IMG/VR virus record: IMGVR_UViG_3300030098_002385 | Span: 1-62,941 of that record | From: a virus | DNA length: 62,941 bases | Reading direction: 5' to 3' (one strand) | Shown here: positions 28,724-38,287 of the stretch, in pieces | Position numbering within the stretch: position 1 is the first letter of the stretch | Layout: the number at the start of each line of letters is the position of its first letter | The notes under the pieces: generated by a model | What the model was told of the DNA's origin: nothing | The model's database searches: none | The model's input: only the letters and a program-made list of their open reading frames with translations | Made by a program: the position numbers and the translations under genes

Positions 28724-30544
28724 ATGTCAAAAAGTATAAAAAAATATGCTCCTATAGTATATGAAGGAATACCAGACTTAGACCCCGAGTCGGTATCTTT
28801 TCAGGAGTATTGGGAGGAACAGATTCATAGATGTAAGAATGGCTATAAGCCAAAGGGGATGGATAAAATAACAGGTAAGCATTATTATTATCTAAATTTT
28901 TATAAAATATTAGGTAATAGTGGTGCAGAATCTGGAAATAGAAAAACTTTAATTGCTCCTTGGTATAGAGACTTGGATAAAGTTTATTTTGACACATTTG
29001 AGCAATGTAAAGATGAGCAAAAAGGAATGATTGTAATTAAAGCCAGAGATAAAGGTTTTAGTTATATGAATTCAGCACTATGTGCGCATGAATATACATT
29101 CTATCCTTATAATGAGGTGGGAATTGCTGCAGGACTACAGGTTACTGCAGATTCGTTCTTTGACAAAGTAAAAAAAGGTTTAAATGCACAGCATAATAAC
29201 TTTAAACATTCAGTATTGAAAGATACTTCGGATGTAGTTAAAAGTGGATATAAACAAAAAACAAAAGACGGTAAATGGAATATAGGTGGATATCAATCTG
29301 CTATACATTGTAGAACAATGTCTAATCCAGAAGTCTTTAAAGGTGAACGTTTGAGTGTAATGATATTTGAAGAAGCTGGTGAGTTTAAAGAATTGTTAAA
29401 TGCATATATGTCATCTAAAGCTTGTTTTATGGATGGTAACATACAGTTTGGTGTTCCTGTTATTGGTGGAACAGGTGGTGATATAGAAGCGTCTTCTAAA
29501 GATTTTATGGAAATGTATTACAATGCAGATTCTTTTAACTTAATTCCACTGTTTATACCTGCTTCTGTATGTTATTATGGTTTTTTTGATGTAAATACAG
29601 GTATTAGTGACGAAAGAGGTGCAAGAAAAGAGTTGTTAAAAGAAAGAGAAAAGTTAGAAGGTAGAGATAATAGCAAGGCTTATAACTTGCATATACAAAA
29701 CTATCCTTTAACTGTGGAAGAGGCTTTCTTAAAAACTAAAGGAAGTAGATTTGATTTATCACTTATAAATGCACAAAGGGGTAGGATAATGAGTTTTAAA
29801 AAACTAGAGAATCAAATACAAAGAGGTAGAATAGAATGGGTGTTTGATGATGAAGATGGGTTTACTGATAGAGTAGAGTGGATAGCAGATAGAAATGGTC
29901 CATACCAAATATTAGACCACCCTAATGAAGATTATGAAGGTTTAGATATAGGTGGTATTGACTCGTATGACCAAGACACAGCAGAGTCTACAACATCAAT
30001 GGGTAGCGCTATTATATTCAGAAGGTTTGTTTCACCAGACCTACCTAGTGATTATGTTGTTGCTGAATATACAGAAAGACCTAAAACAGCAGAAGAATTT
30101 TGGGACGGATGTCTTAAATTAGCTGTATATTACAATGCTAAAATGCTCATTGAGTATACAAAAATTGGGATTATAGATTATTTTAAGAGAAAGAAAGCTC
30201 TTAAATATATGAAAGAAAAACCCAAAACTGCACACGCGCCTGGAACCTTAACTAGAAATAGATTTGGTTTACAAATGAATAAACAAACAAAGGCCGTTAT
30301 GGAGCAGTACATGGACGATTATATTAAAACTAATGTTGATGATATATGGTTCATAGATTTGTTGAATGAGCTTGCTGATTATGGAACAAGAAACACGGAT
30401 AGGGCTATAGCTTTTGGTTTGTGTTTAATTCATAATATTGATATATTCCAGACTCAAGCAAGACAAAAAGAATTAAAAGATAAAAAACTTGGATTTGTTT
30501 ACTACAAAAGAGATGGTGGTAGATTAGTTCCATTTAAAGATTAG
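28724..30544 (+). CDS. terL: Terminase large subunit (packaging ATPase/nuclease)
   Basis: 606 aa. The ATPase half has a divergent Walker A, Lys-Ala-Arg-Asp-Lys-Gly-Phe-Ser (106-113) in place of the common G/K-rich loop, and Walker B with Val-Met-Ile-Phe-Glu-Glu-Ala-Gly (212-219). The nuclease half has Gly-Gly-Ile-Asp-Ser-Tyr-Asp and later Asn-Thr-Asp-Arg-Ala-Ile-Ala-Phe-Gly. This divergent style is like terminases of crAss-like and related Bacteroidota phages. It cuts and pumps DNA through the portal encoded next. The gap to the portal gene is three bases. Confidence 0.92.
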   Translation: MSKSIKKYAPIVYEGIPDLDPESVSFQEYWEEQIHRCKNGYKPKGMDKITGKHYYYLNFYKILGNSGAESGNRKTLIAPWYRDLDKVYFDTFEQCKDEQKGMIVIKARDKGFSYMNSALCAHEYTFYPYNEVGIAAGLQVTADSFFDKVKKGLNAQHNNFKHSVLKDTSDVVKSGYKQKTKDGKWNIGGYQSAIHCRTMSNPEVFKGERLSVMIFEEAGEFKELLNAYMSSKACFMDGNIQFGVPVIGGTGGDIEASSKDFMEMYYNADSFNLIPLFIPASVCYYGFFDVNTGISDERGARKELLKEREKLEGRDNSKAYNLHIQNYPLTVEEAFLKTKGSRFDLSLINAQRGRIMSFKKLENQIQRGRIEWVFDDEDGFTDRVEWIADRNGPYQILDHPNEDYEGLDIGGIDSYDQDTAESTTSMGSAIIFRRFVSPDLPSDYVVAEYTERPKTAEEFWDGCLKLAVYYNAKMLIEYTKIGIIDYFKRKKALKYMKEKPKTAHAPGTLTRNRFGLQMNKQTKAVMEQYMDDYIKTNVDDIWFIDLLNELADYGTRNTDRAIAFGLCLIHNIDIFQTQARQKELKDKKLGFVYYKRDGGRLVPFKD

Positions 30545-30547
30545 AAT

Positions 30548-32839
30548 ATGCCGTACACTAATTTTCCTAGGCAACTGCTTAGCGACGAAGAAAAAACAAA
30601 AGAATGGTGTGAGCAAAACTTAGATGCTATGGCACCTTATATTGCTCAATACAATAACAATCTATATATAAACGATAGATTTAAAGATATTAGAAATTAT
30701 CAAGCTTATCACGGTCACTTTGACCCAAAAGACTATGAGCATATTACTGACCAGTATGGAACACCTTTCCCTGCTAGAATGACCAACTATAATATTATAG
30801 CTCCTAAGATTGATTTATTAACAAGTGAAGAATTGCGTAGACCTTTAGAAACTAAAGTAAGTTCTATAAACAAATCTGCTGTTAATAGAAAAAAAGACGC
30901 TAAGGTTTCTATGGTTATGGAACAAATGTTAGGTGATATAAAAAAGGAAATAAACGAAACTATGGGAATGGATATCACGCAAGATAATGTTGATTTTGAT
31001 ATTCCAGACGACATAGAAACTTACATGAGATATACTTACAAAGAGGCAATAGAAGTTGTTGCTGAAAGTGGTATAGAGTATTTGAAAGAAAAATACAGAT
31101 GGAAAGATTTATTTAAAAATGGATTTAGAGACTTTCTTGTATTAGGTAAAGTTTTTTATAAAATAGATGTTAAGAATGGAGACCCTCATGTAAGGCGTGT
31201 TGACCCAAGAAACATAGCTTTTGATTCTTCTATAGAGAGTGATTATATTGATGAATCACAATGGGTGGTAGAACAAAGATGGTTAAGTGTTAATGAAATA
31301 CTAGACGAGTTTGGAGATGAGTTAACAAAAGAAGATGTTATGGAACTTGAGAATATGAGACAAATATCTTCAGGTAGTGAATTAGCTCATTATAACACAA
31401 GTATAGAATGGTTAAACTATGACGCTTCTACTGGCGTAAGAATAAGGCTTATACAAGGAGAATGGAAATCTATAAGAGCTATAAGGTTTAAAGTTTCTGA
31501 AAATAAATATGACCCAGATAATCCTTTTAGAAAAGTTGTTAATGATTCTTATAGACCAAGAAAAGGAGAAACTATAGAAACTAAATATGTAGATGATATT
31601 TGGGAAGGAACTAAAATAGGTGGTAGAATTACAACTAGATGTAGACGAAGACCAAACCAAGTAAGGTCTGTAGATGATGCAGGCTCTACTCCACTTTCTT
31701 ATGTTGGTTGTACTCACAATATGTCTGCAGGTAGAATTACAAGTTTAGTAGATGTTCTTAAACACATACAAACATTATACAATGTTGTAATGTATCATAT
31801 AGAACTTACGCTATCAAGAGCTGGTGGTAAAGCTGTGGTATATGATGTTTCTCAAATGCCTTCTAATATAGGTATGGATATGCAGACAGTATTATATCAC
31901 ATAAAAAATGATGGTATTATACCTATAAACTCTAGAGATGAAGGTCAAGACACAGCAAGGTTTAATCAATTCCAGCAAGTAGACTTTACTTTATCAAACT
32001 CAGTTCAACAATTAGTTAATTTAAAATTAATGTTAGAACAAACAGCTGGTCAGGTATGTGGTATATCACCACAAAGAGAAGGTGCTGTTGCTCAATACGA
32101 AGCTGTGGGTAATGTACAAAGAACTGTTATGCAGTCTAACTTAGTTACAGAAAATTGGTTCTTTCAACACTCTGAAGTTAAAAAGAGAGTTATCGAAAGA
32201 GTGTGTGGTTTAATGAAAATATGTTGGGCTCAAGGCAAAAGACTTGGATATGTATTAGGAGATGGCGCTTTTAAATTATTAGATATATTACCAGATATAG
32301 CTTTAAATGACTATGGTGTGTATATTAATCAAGGCGCTAAAGACGACGCTATTAAACAAGCTGTTACACAATTATCTCAAGCTGCACTACAAAGTGGTAG
32401 TATTACCTTATTAGATGTTATTAAAGTTTTAAAAGCTGATAGTCTTTCTGAAGCTGAACATGTTCTTGAGAATGGTATTAAAGAAATGCAGTCACAAGCA
32501 AAAGCTGCACAAGAACAACAACAATCTATATTACAAGCTCAAGCAGAACAAGAGCAAACTAAGATGCAACACGAAACTCAATTAAAACAAATGGATTCAG
32601 AAGCAAGGCTAAAAGTTGCTAAAGAAAACACAAGAGCTAAAATTGAGGTAGCTAATATACAAGCTGATTTAGAAGCTAATATGGTTAGTGATAGACTAAA
32701 AGGCGCTATACAAAGAGATGCTGCAAAATCTGAATATGATAAAACTGTTCGGGCAGATAAAATGAAAATGGAAGAAAAGAAAATGAAAGAAGATAGAGAT
32801 GAGAAAAGAAAAGATAGATTGGCAAAAACAAAAAAATAA
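30548..32839 (+). CDS. Portal protein
   Basis: 763 aa, large as in podoviruses of this kind. Met-Thr-Asn-Tyr-Asn-Ile-Ile-Ala-Pro-Lys-Ile-Asp-Leu-Leu and Asp-Pro-Arg-Asn-Ile-Ala-Phe-Asp match portal core segments. The C-terminal 120 residues are a Gln/Lys/Glu-rich coiled region that would form the barrel inside the head. It forms the dodecameric ring for DNA entry. Order terminase-portal-scaffold-capsid confirms it. Confidence 0.9.
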   Translation: MPYTNFPRQLLSDEEKTKEWCEQNLDAMAPYIAQYNNNLYINDRFKDIRNYQAYHGHFDPKDYEHITDQYGTPFPARMTNYNIIAPKIDLLTSEELRRPLETKVSSINKSAVNRKKDAKVSMVMEQMLGDIKKEINETMGMDITQDNVDFDIPDDIETYMRYTYKEAIEVVAESGIEYLKEKYRWKDLFKNGFRDFLVLGKVFYKIDVKNGDPHVRRVDPRNIAFDSSIESDYIDESQWVVEQRWLSVNEILDEFGDELTKEDVMELENMRQISSGSELAHYNTSIEWLNYDASTGVRIRLIQGEWKSIRAIRFKVSENKYDPDNPFRKVVNDSYRPRKGETIETKYVDDIWEGTKIGGRITTRCRRRPNQVRSVDDAGSTPLSYVGCTHNMSAGRITSLVDVLKHIQTLYNVVMYHIELTLSRAGGKAVVYDVSQMPSNIGMDMQTVLYHIKNDGIIPINSRDEGQDTARFNQFQQVDFTLSNSVQQLVNLKLMLEQTAGQVCGISPQREGAVAQYEAVGNVQRTVMQSNLVTENWFFQHSEVKKRVIERVCGLMKICWAQGKRLGYVLGDGAFKLLDILPDIALNDYGVYINQGAKDDAIKQAVTQLSQAALQSGSITLLDVIKVLKADSLSEAEHVLENGIKEMQSQAKAAQEQQQSILQAQAEQEQTKMQHETQLKQMDSEARLKVAKENTRAKIEVANIQADLEANMVSDRLKGAIQRDAAKSEYDKTVRADKMKMEEKKMKEDRDEKRKDRLAKTKK

Positions 32840-32845
32840 ATTAAC

Positions 32846-32853
32846 TATCTTTG
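32846..32853 (+). promoter_or_regulatory. TAnnTTTG box upstream of the scaffold gene
   Basis: TATCTTTG just after the portal stop, 27 bases before the ATG at 32881. It lies across a potential TTG start, which argues for the ATG as the real start. A TTG 24 bases further upstream is off the usual spacing. Confidence 0.45.
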
Positions 32854-32880
32854 TACAAAGCAAAGAGCAAAAATAAAATT

Positions 32881-33894
32881 ATGAGTGAAAAAGAAAAATC
32901 AGGTGAAGACCTAATTGAACAAGCACAAGATACTGCTGTTCAAGAAGAACAAAAAAATAAGGAAGAGATTCCTGCATTTGACCCAAAAGCGTTTACAAAC
33001 GATGAAGAGGTTAAAACAGAAGAAACTGAAGAGGTAACTGAAGAAACCGAAGCCTCTGAAGAAACAACAGAAGAGGGTGAAGAGGTTGACGAAGATGGTT
33101 TTGAGTGGGGTAGTGTAGAAAATGAACAAAAAGAAGCAAAGCCAGAGGAGGAAGATTGGGACCCAGCTCCAAAGCAAGAGGAGAAAAAAGAGTCTATTGA
33201 AGAGGCTGTTTATGATTGGGAGGCATTAGGAAAAGAGTTTGGTGTACAGGCTAAAAATGAACAAGAGTTTAAACAAGCTATAAATAAAGCTATTAAAACT
33301 CCTGCTCCAGTTAATGACACTATACAAAACTTACAAGATTATCTTAAGCTAGATGATAATTCACTAGTTAAAAGTGATTTAGAAGCTTCTGGTTTAGAAA
33401 AAGAAGAAGTTCAAGATACTCTTGATAGATTAAGTGACTCTGGGTTGTTAAAGAGAGAGGCTATAATGATTAGAAAAAATTTACAAAATTATATTGTAAA
33501 TGAAAGAGATAAACTAAGACATAAGCAAGCTCAACAAAGACAACAAGAAGAACAAGCAAACTTAAACACAAGAAGGTCTTTGCAAACATATATTAAAGGT
33601 AAAGAAGACTTTTTTGGAGGAAAAGTGAAAACAAAGGATAAGAAAGAATTATATAACTACATAACTTCTGGAGATTTTGCCGAAGAGGTGTATAGCGATG
33701 TGGCCAATGTTGCCGACGCTGCCTTCTTGTGGAAATACAAGGACAAAATTTTTAAGATGTTACGTGGTCAAGGAATGGAAAAAGGCAAAGCCTCAGTACT
33801 TAATAAGATTACTAATCCCGACCTTGGTAGAAGAAGTCAACATGTTGATGTCAAGAAAAAATCTGGCTTTGACCCTGTTGAGTTCATGAAGTGA
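32881..33894 (+). CDS. Scaffolding-like head assembly protein
   Basis: 337 aa. The N-terminal 110 residues are extremely acidic (Glu/Asp/Thr), the centre is helical and Gln-rich, and the C-terminus is basic (Lys-Lys-Lys-Ser-Gly-Phe-Asp-Pro). Charge layout and position between portal and capsid are those of scaffolds. It directs capsid assembly and then leaves or is cut. Confidence 0.8.
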   Translation: MSEKEKSGEDLIEQAQDTAVQEEQKNKEEIPAFDPKAFTNDEEVKTEETEEVTEETEASEETTEEGEEVDEDGFEWGSVENEQKEAKPEEEDWDPAPKQEEKKESIEEAVYDWEALGKEFGVQAKNEQEFKQAINKAIKTPAPVNDTIQNLQDYLKLDDNSLVKSDLEASGLEKEEVQDTLDRLSDSGLLKREAIMIRKNLQNYIVNERDKLRHKQAQQRQQEEQANLNTRRSLQTYIKGKEDFFGGKVKTKDKKELYNYITSGDFAEEVYSDVANVADAAFLWKYKDKIFKMLRGQGMEKGKASVLNKITNPDLGRRSQHVDVKKKSGFDPVEFMK

Positions 33895-33923
33895 TAAATA
33901 AAAATGCGATGCTATTTTATTTG

Positions 33924-33947
33924 TTACAATAAATTAAATTATTGTAA
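33924..33947 (+). other. Hairpin in front of the capsid gene
   Basis: TTACAATAA and TTATTGTAA pair perfectly (9 bp, loop ATTAAA). It lies between scaffold and capsid genes and could protect or set the level of the capsid message. No U-run follows, so it is not a classical terminator. Confidence 0.55.
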
Positions 33948-33970
33948 AACAAATTAAAAACATTTAAAAA

Positions 33971-35380
33971 ATGGCAAAAATATATACGGGTACGTATGGA
34001 AAAGACACTACTGATGAAACGGCGTTAGTGACCAACCTACTAAAATACCCAGAAATAGGCAAGAAGCTTATTCAACAATATCCACGTTTCTCTTTAACAT
34101 ATTTATTAGAAGCTGCAGGTAGAAATGCTGCAGAAAAAATCATTGGCGATTACGCTTTTGAATGGAAAATGATGGGAAGATACAGAAAGCCAGCTATAGT
34201 TGAAACTGGTGAAACTTTATCTGCTGCTGCTGGTGCTACAGAAACATTTGTTGTTGACCACGACCCAACTAATGGTATTCATGGTGATAACTTAAATGTT
34301 AATGACGTAGTTCGTTTTTCTGATGGAACTACTGCGCTTGTAACTAATGTTCCTTCTATTACATCTTCTGATACTACTAACACTATTACAGTAAGAGCTA
34401 TTGACGCTTTATCTGTTACTTTAGTTGCTGGTGATGTAGTTGGTACTATTGGTAGTGCTTTTAATCAAGGTTCATTAGCTTCTGAGGTTGGACAAAACTA
34501 TGCTTACCCAGATACATACAAGAACTGGTTAACTCTATCTCGTAAGAAAACAAAAATTATGGGTTCTGATTTAACTGATGTTACTTGGATTGAGTCTAAT
34601 GGTCACAGATTATGGTACTTTACTAAGGAACAACAAATGACTGACCAATTTATGTATGAGCTTGAAGCTCAAAGATGGTATGGAAAGAAAAGTATGTCTA
34701 ACGCTTCTGATTACCCTGGTGATACTGGAGCTGCTACTGCTGGACTTCCAATCATGGGTGATGGTATACTAGCACAAATTGATTCTTCTAACCAAGCTAC
34801 TTATACAGCTGGTGCATTAACAGAAGAAGATATCGTTAACTTTATAGGAACACTTTCTAAAAATGCTTTATCTGCTGAAGGTAATGTATTTACAGTATTT
34901 ACAGGAACACAAGGAAGAATAGATTTCCACAGAGCTATGAAAGATTTATTAGCTACTGTAGGTTCTGGAGCTCCTATGTTTGCTGGTAAAGGTGGTGGTT
35001 CTGTAGAATTAGGCGCTAACTTTACTGAGTACAATATTTTAGGAAACAAAATGATTCTATCTTACTGTCCAGTATTTGACGACCCTAACTTACATAATTC
35101 TATTTCTTCTACATTTGATTCTTCAAATGAGTCAGGAAAAATGGTATTTTTAGATATGGGAATGCAAAATGGCGTTGCTAATGTTGAGTTAATCGCTAAA
35201 GGCGCAGAAGGTTTTAACAGAAGTTTTGTTAAAAAATATGTACCTGGTATGGTAAATCCTTACGATTATAATTCAATGATGGCTGCTAATGGTGATGATT
35301 TCTTTGAGTGTCAAATTCTTTCAGAATCTGGTATTATCTTAAGAAACCCATTATCTTGTGGTATTCTTTCGAATGCGTAA
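33971..35380 (+). CDS. Major capsid protein
   Basis: 469 aa with the HK97-type plan. An N-terminal arm (about 1-75) is followed by an inserted Thr/Asp/Val-rich beta domain (about 80-165), then the main fold with Trp-Tyr-Phe-Thr-Lys-Glu-Gln-Gln-Met and the end Pro-Leu-Ser-Cys-Gly-Ile-Leu. Composition (Ala/Gly/Thr/Ser rich, no membrane) and position after the scaffold support it. No prohead protease gene is seen nearby. Confidence 0.88.
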   Translation: MAKIYTGTYGKDTTDETALVTNLLKYPEIGKKLIQQYPRFSLTYLLEAAGRNAAEKIIGDYAFEWKMMGRYRKPAIVETGETLSAAAGATETFVVDHDPTNGIHGDNLNVNDVVRFSDGTTALVTNVPSITSSDTTNTITVRAIDALSVTLVAGDVVGTIGSAFNQGSLASEVGQNYAYPDTYKNWLTLSRKKTKIMGSDLTDVTWIESNGHRLWYFTKEQQMTDQFMYELEAQRWYGKKSMSNASDYPGDTGAATAGLPIMGDGILAQIDSSNQATYTAGALTEEDIVNFIGTLSKNALSAEGNVFTVFTGTQGRIDFHRAMKDLLATVGSGAPMFAGKGGGSVELGANFTEYNILGNKMILSYCPVFDDPNLHNSISSTFDSSNESGKMVFLDMGMQNGVANVELIAKGAEGFNRSFVKKYVPGMVNPYDYNSMMAANGDDFFECQILSESGIILRNPLSCGILSNA

Positions 35381-35390
35381 ATTAATTTAT

Positions 35391-35414
35391 AATGGGGTGG
35401 GTAACTGCCCCATT
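35391..35414 (+). terminator. Hairpin after the capsid gene
   Basis: AATGGGG and CCCCATT form a 7-bp stem with a ten-base loop, followed by TTAACCTTT. It can partly terminate after the highly expressed capsid gene or stabilise its 3' end. Confidence 0.6.
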
Positions 35415-35435
35415 TAACCTTTAAAATATAAAAAA

Positions 35436-35741
35436 ATGAATGCAAGATTTATATATGCACGAACAGCAGCTAATGACGCAGCTTGTGTAAACATAGCTAA
35501 TATAAAGACAGTCGAAATTGATTCCGACAATTCTTTACATATTACGTTTACAAAATCAGATGGCGGAGCTGGAGAAATCCAATTTGCGTTAGGAACTGTT
35601 GACGATGCAACTGAAAAAAGCGTTGTGTTAGATGTTACTAGAGCTATAGCTGGACAAAACTCAGCAGTAATCGTATTGAAAGATGATGTTACTGGAGATG
35701 GTATGTCTGTATTAAGCTCAGTTGATACTATAACAACGTAA
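35436..35741 (+). CDS. Small head-associated protein
   Basis: 101 aa, beta-rich, with Thr-Val-Glu-Ile-Asp-Ser-Asp-Asn-Ser and Val-Leu-Asp-Val-Thr-Arg-Ala-Ile. It is placed right after the capsid gene between two hairpins. A decoration or capsid stabiliser is the natural guess; no known family was recognised. Confidence 0.65.
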   Translation: MNARFIYARTAANDAACVNIANIKTVEIDSDNSLHITFTKSDGGAGEIQFALGTVDDATEKSVVLDVTRAIAGQNSAVIVLKDDVTGDGMSVLSSVDTITT

Positions 35742-35757
35742 TAAATGATTAATGAAG

Positions 35758-35785
35758 GGAGAGTGTAACACTTAACTCTCCTTTT
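35758..35785 (+). terminator. Hairpin terminator between head genes
   Basis: GGAGAGT and ACTCTCC pair (7 bp) around a ten-base loop, followed by TTTTATTT. This fits an intrinsic terminator after the 35436 gene. Confidence 0.68.
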
Positions 35786-35830
35786 ATTTAAAAAATAATT
35801 AAGTGTTTAACTTTTTAAAATAAATAACAA

Positions 35831-36340
35831 ATGAATGAAATGTTTAACGTAAGACGTTCTCAAGATGGAGACCAAGTCTTAAAATCCTTAAACGGACAAT
35901 TTCAATCAGTAATACCAGTTACAACAGCAACTTATAATGTAGAAGACCACCAGTCTGGTACTATTTTTACATTAGATAGAGCTGCAGGAATTGCTGTTAC
36001 TTTACCAGCTGCAGAGGTAGGTTTAGTATATGAATTTTATATTACTTCTACTTTTACAGGTACGTGTACAATTACTGCTGATTCAAGCGCTGATACTTAC
36101 ACAGGTATGATAACTAAGATTGATAAAGATGAAAAAGGTTCTGTAGTAGCATTAAATGAAGACATAGATACAACTTGTTTTGATATACCAGCTGCTGCGG
36201 ATTATATATTAACATTAGACGCAGATACAGATGGTAGATTCCTAGGGGGACATCTAAAATTTGTATGTGTTTCTGATTCTAAGTGGAGTATTTCTGGAAA
36301 TCTTTTTGGAGACGGTACAGGTTCTCACATGTTTAGTTAA
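35831..36340 (+). CDS. Head-associated or fibre-like protein
   Basis: 169 aa. An N-terminal attachment-type segment (Met-Phe-Asn-Val-Arg-Arg-Ser-Gln-Asp-Gly) is followed by a beta domain with Ala-Val-Thr-Leu-Pro-Ala-Ala-Glu-Val-Gly and Trp-Ser-Ile-Ser-Gly, a common pattern in phage head decoration proteins. The gene is bounded by terminators on both sides, so it can be expressed at a different level from the capsid. Confidence 0.65.
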   Translation: MNEMFNVRRSQDGDQVLKSLNGQFQSVIPVTTATYNVEDHQSGTIFTLDRAAGIAVTLPAAEVGLVYEFYITSTFTGTCTITADSSADTYTGMITKIDKDEKGSVVALNEDIDTTCFDIPAAADYILTLDADTDGRFLGGHLKFVCVSDSKWSISGNLFGDGTGSHMFS

Positions 36341-36360
36341 TAACTAATTTATATACTTAT

Positions 36361-36376
36361 CCCCTCTTCGGAGGGG
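36361..36376 (+). terminator. UUCG-capped hairpin
   Basis: CCCCTC, loop TTCG, GAGGGG: a six-pair GC-rich stem with the very stable UUCG tetraloop. ATAC/GTAT can add an outer closing stem. There is no U-run, so it may act as an RNA stabiliser more than a terminator. Confidence 0.55.
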
Positions 36377-36390
36377 GTGGGTATTAAGCT

Positions 36391-36540
36391 ATGGGAAAAA
36401 TAATATTAAAATATAACCCTAAGACAGGGAAAGTAGAGGAACACTCCGAGTCTACACCAAAAGGTGGGAGTAATATATTGATAAAAAAAAGCGGGCCAGG
36501 TTTGAAATGGACTCACAAACACGGACAAAAATTAAAATAA
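36391..36540 (+). CDS. Small basic 49-aa protein
   Basis: ATG 36391 to TAA 36540. The product, starting Met-Gly-Lys-Ile-Ile-Leu-Lys-Tyr-Asn-Pro and ending His-Lys-His-Gly-Gln-Lys-Leu-Lys, is basic with a Gly-Pro-Gly-Leu-Lys-Trp-Thr-His strand. It fills the gap between head genes with an A-rich leader. The function is unknown. Confidence 0.6.
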   Translation: MGKIILKYNPKTGKVEEHSESTPKGGSNILIKKSGPGLKWTHKHGQKLK

Positions 36541-36546
36541 TAAATT

Positions 36547-37260
36547 ATGAGCAAAAATGAACATTTGGTATTTTACAGAAGTAAAAACCCTACAAAAATG
36601 AGTTATGTTTTCTTTGGAAACTATAAAGATAAAACTGGTAGAATGCATACATACACTGATGTAAATGGTGTAGCACACAGAGGATTTCCAAACACTCAGC
36701 CTGTAATAAGGTTAAATATTAATTTAGAACACCATAAACTAGTTGATGAGTTCTTAATGGACCACCCATTAGTTTTAAATGGTTCTTGGTTGAGAGATGA
36801 TGCTATTATAAGACAAGAGCAAGAAGCTAATGCAATTATGACTTCTGCTAATGCTGTAATGGAAGCTGCTAAATTAAACATGAAAGAAGTAAGAGACTTA
36901 TCTAGACTACTTGGATTAAACCTAGACTCTAGAGATGATATCTTAAAAGCACATGTTTTAAAAATAGCTGCTGAGCAACCAGAAAACTTTATGGCACTAT
37001 GGTTTGATGATGATAGACATTATAGACTGTTTGTTATGGAGGCACAAGAAAATGGTGTTATTAAGTGGGAAAAAGATACATTTAAGTATGGCTCACAAGT
37101 TGTAGGTATTTCTGAAGACCAAGTAATAAAATGGTTAAAAGACAATAAGGATATATATGCTTTATTAAAGTCACAAATGAGTGGTAATGGTAAAGTAGAG
37201 ATGGACTTAGTTGAGCAAAAGGAGGAAGCTACAACAAAAAAAACAAGTAAAAAAAAGTAG
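36547..37260 (+). CDS. Structural module protein of unknown function
   Basis: 237 aa. The N-half is beta-rich (Val-Phe-Tyr-Arg-Ser-Lys-Asn-Pro, His-Arg-Gly-Phe-Pro-Asn), the centre helical with Ala/Asn/Glu repeats, and the end a Lys/Thr-rich tail. It lies between head and connector genes, and may be a head-completion or chaperone protein. I do not recognise the family. Confidence 0.65.
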   Translation: MSKNEHLVFYRSKNPTKMSYVFFGNYKDKTGRMHTYTDVNGVAHRGFPNTQPVIRLNINLEHHKLVDEFLMDHPLVLNGSWLRDDAIIRQEQEANAIMTSANAVMEAAKLNMKEVRDLSRLLGLNLDSRDDILKAHVLKIAAEQPENFMALWFDDDRHYRLFVMEAQENGVIKWEKDTFKYGSQVVGISEDQVIKWLKDNKDIYALLKSQMSGNGKVEMDLVEQKEEATTKKTSKKK

Positions 37261-37266
37261 TAATAC

Positions 37267-38211
37267 ATGGCAATAATTGAAAGTGTAAACGATTTATATA
37301 ATAGAGTTAGAACTATTTTAGATAAAGGGGATACTCCTTGGATGTCTAATGAAGAAATAGATGACTTTATTTCCATGGCTGGAAGTGAGTTTACACAGGA
37401 GAGAGTTGATAAGTTTGGAGCTACACAGAGATTAAGAGATGATTTAGGTGCATTTGTTAGAACTTTAACTTATTTTGATGCTTACAATTCAAGTCTTTTT
37501 CAAGAAGCGTTTCTGTTACAAAACGCAGCAATGGACGGGGGTCAAATGGACTGGGGTCCTATAAATTGGTTAGGTGGCCTTTTTAATCCATCTCCAACAG
37601 GTTTTGGCTCTGAAGTTTGGTCTATAACATATAACGCGCATCCAATGAGCAAACTATCTTGTGACATGAGGTTCACTGGTCCTTATTTTGCATTAGGGGC
37701 AGATAGTTCTGTTGAATGGAATAATTTTATTGATGAAGGAGATAGGCCAGACGTAAATACTGTAATATCAATTGATATACATTATTTTAATGTTCAAAAT
37801 GTAAATACTCCAACTATTTCAACTAATGGCCCTGGTTTTATTAAAAAGGTTAAAACAGAGCCTGTTAAGATTATTAGCATTGATGATTATCAGGGCTCTA
37901 TAAATGACCCTTTTAACGCTCCTAACTCAGGTAATCGTGTTGCTATAAGAACAGGTGATTATTACAACTTTCTTCCAGATTTAGATTTATCTCCATTTGG
38001 ACTTAATTTAGCTGCTGGAGGAGAAAGTAATTTTGGTATGATTGTTTTTAATTATGTTTCGGGAAAATGTACATCTGAAAATATTGTTACACATATGCCA
38101 AAAAGTAGTGTAGAAGAAATTTGCCAAATTGCTGCTAGAAAAATACTTGGAACAACAGCTGATGAAAGATATACCGTTGGTAACAACGAGATAAATCAGC
38201 TTAATATATAA
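37267..38211 (+). CDS. Head-tail connector/ring-type protein
   Basis: 314 aa. The helical start (Val-Asn-Asp-Leu-Tyr-Asn-Arg-Val-Arg-Thr-Ile-Leu-Asp-Lys) and the acidic Met-Ser-Asn-Glu-Glu-Ile-Asp-Asp segment are like adaptor proteins that dock under the portal. A beta-rich middle and a helical end (Ala-Ala-Arg-Lys-Ile-Leu-Gly) follow. The position between head and tail genes supports the call. Confidence 0.65.
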   Translation: MAIIESVNDLYNRVRTILDKGDTPWMSNEEIDDFISMAGSEFTQERVDKFGATQRLRDDLGAFVRTLTYFDAYNSSLFQEAFLLQNAAMDGGQMDWGPINWLGGLFNPSPTGFGSEVWSITYNAHPMSKLSCDMRFTGPYFALGADSSVEWNNFIDEGDRPDVNTVISIDIHYFNVQNVNTPTISTNGPGFIKKVKTEPVKIISIDDYQGSINDPFNAPNSGNRVAIRTGDYYNFLPDLDLSPFGLNLAAGGESNFGMIVFNYVSGKCTSENIVTHMPKSSVEEICQIAARKILGTTADERYTVGNNEINQLNI

Positions 38212-38287
38212 AAAATTTGCTCCCTGCTTTGTGATGAGAGGTTAGTGTTCGCCCTGCCTCTTGTCTAAAGCAAAAAAAATAAAAAAT

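Noticed and set aside
32851-32880. TTG start for the scaffold gene
   Set aside because: It overlaps a TAnnTTTG box. The ATG at 32881 has a good A-rich leader.
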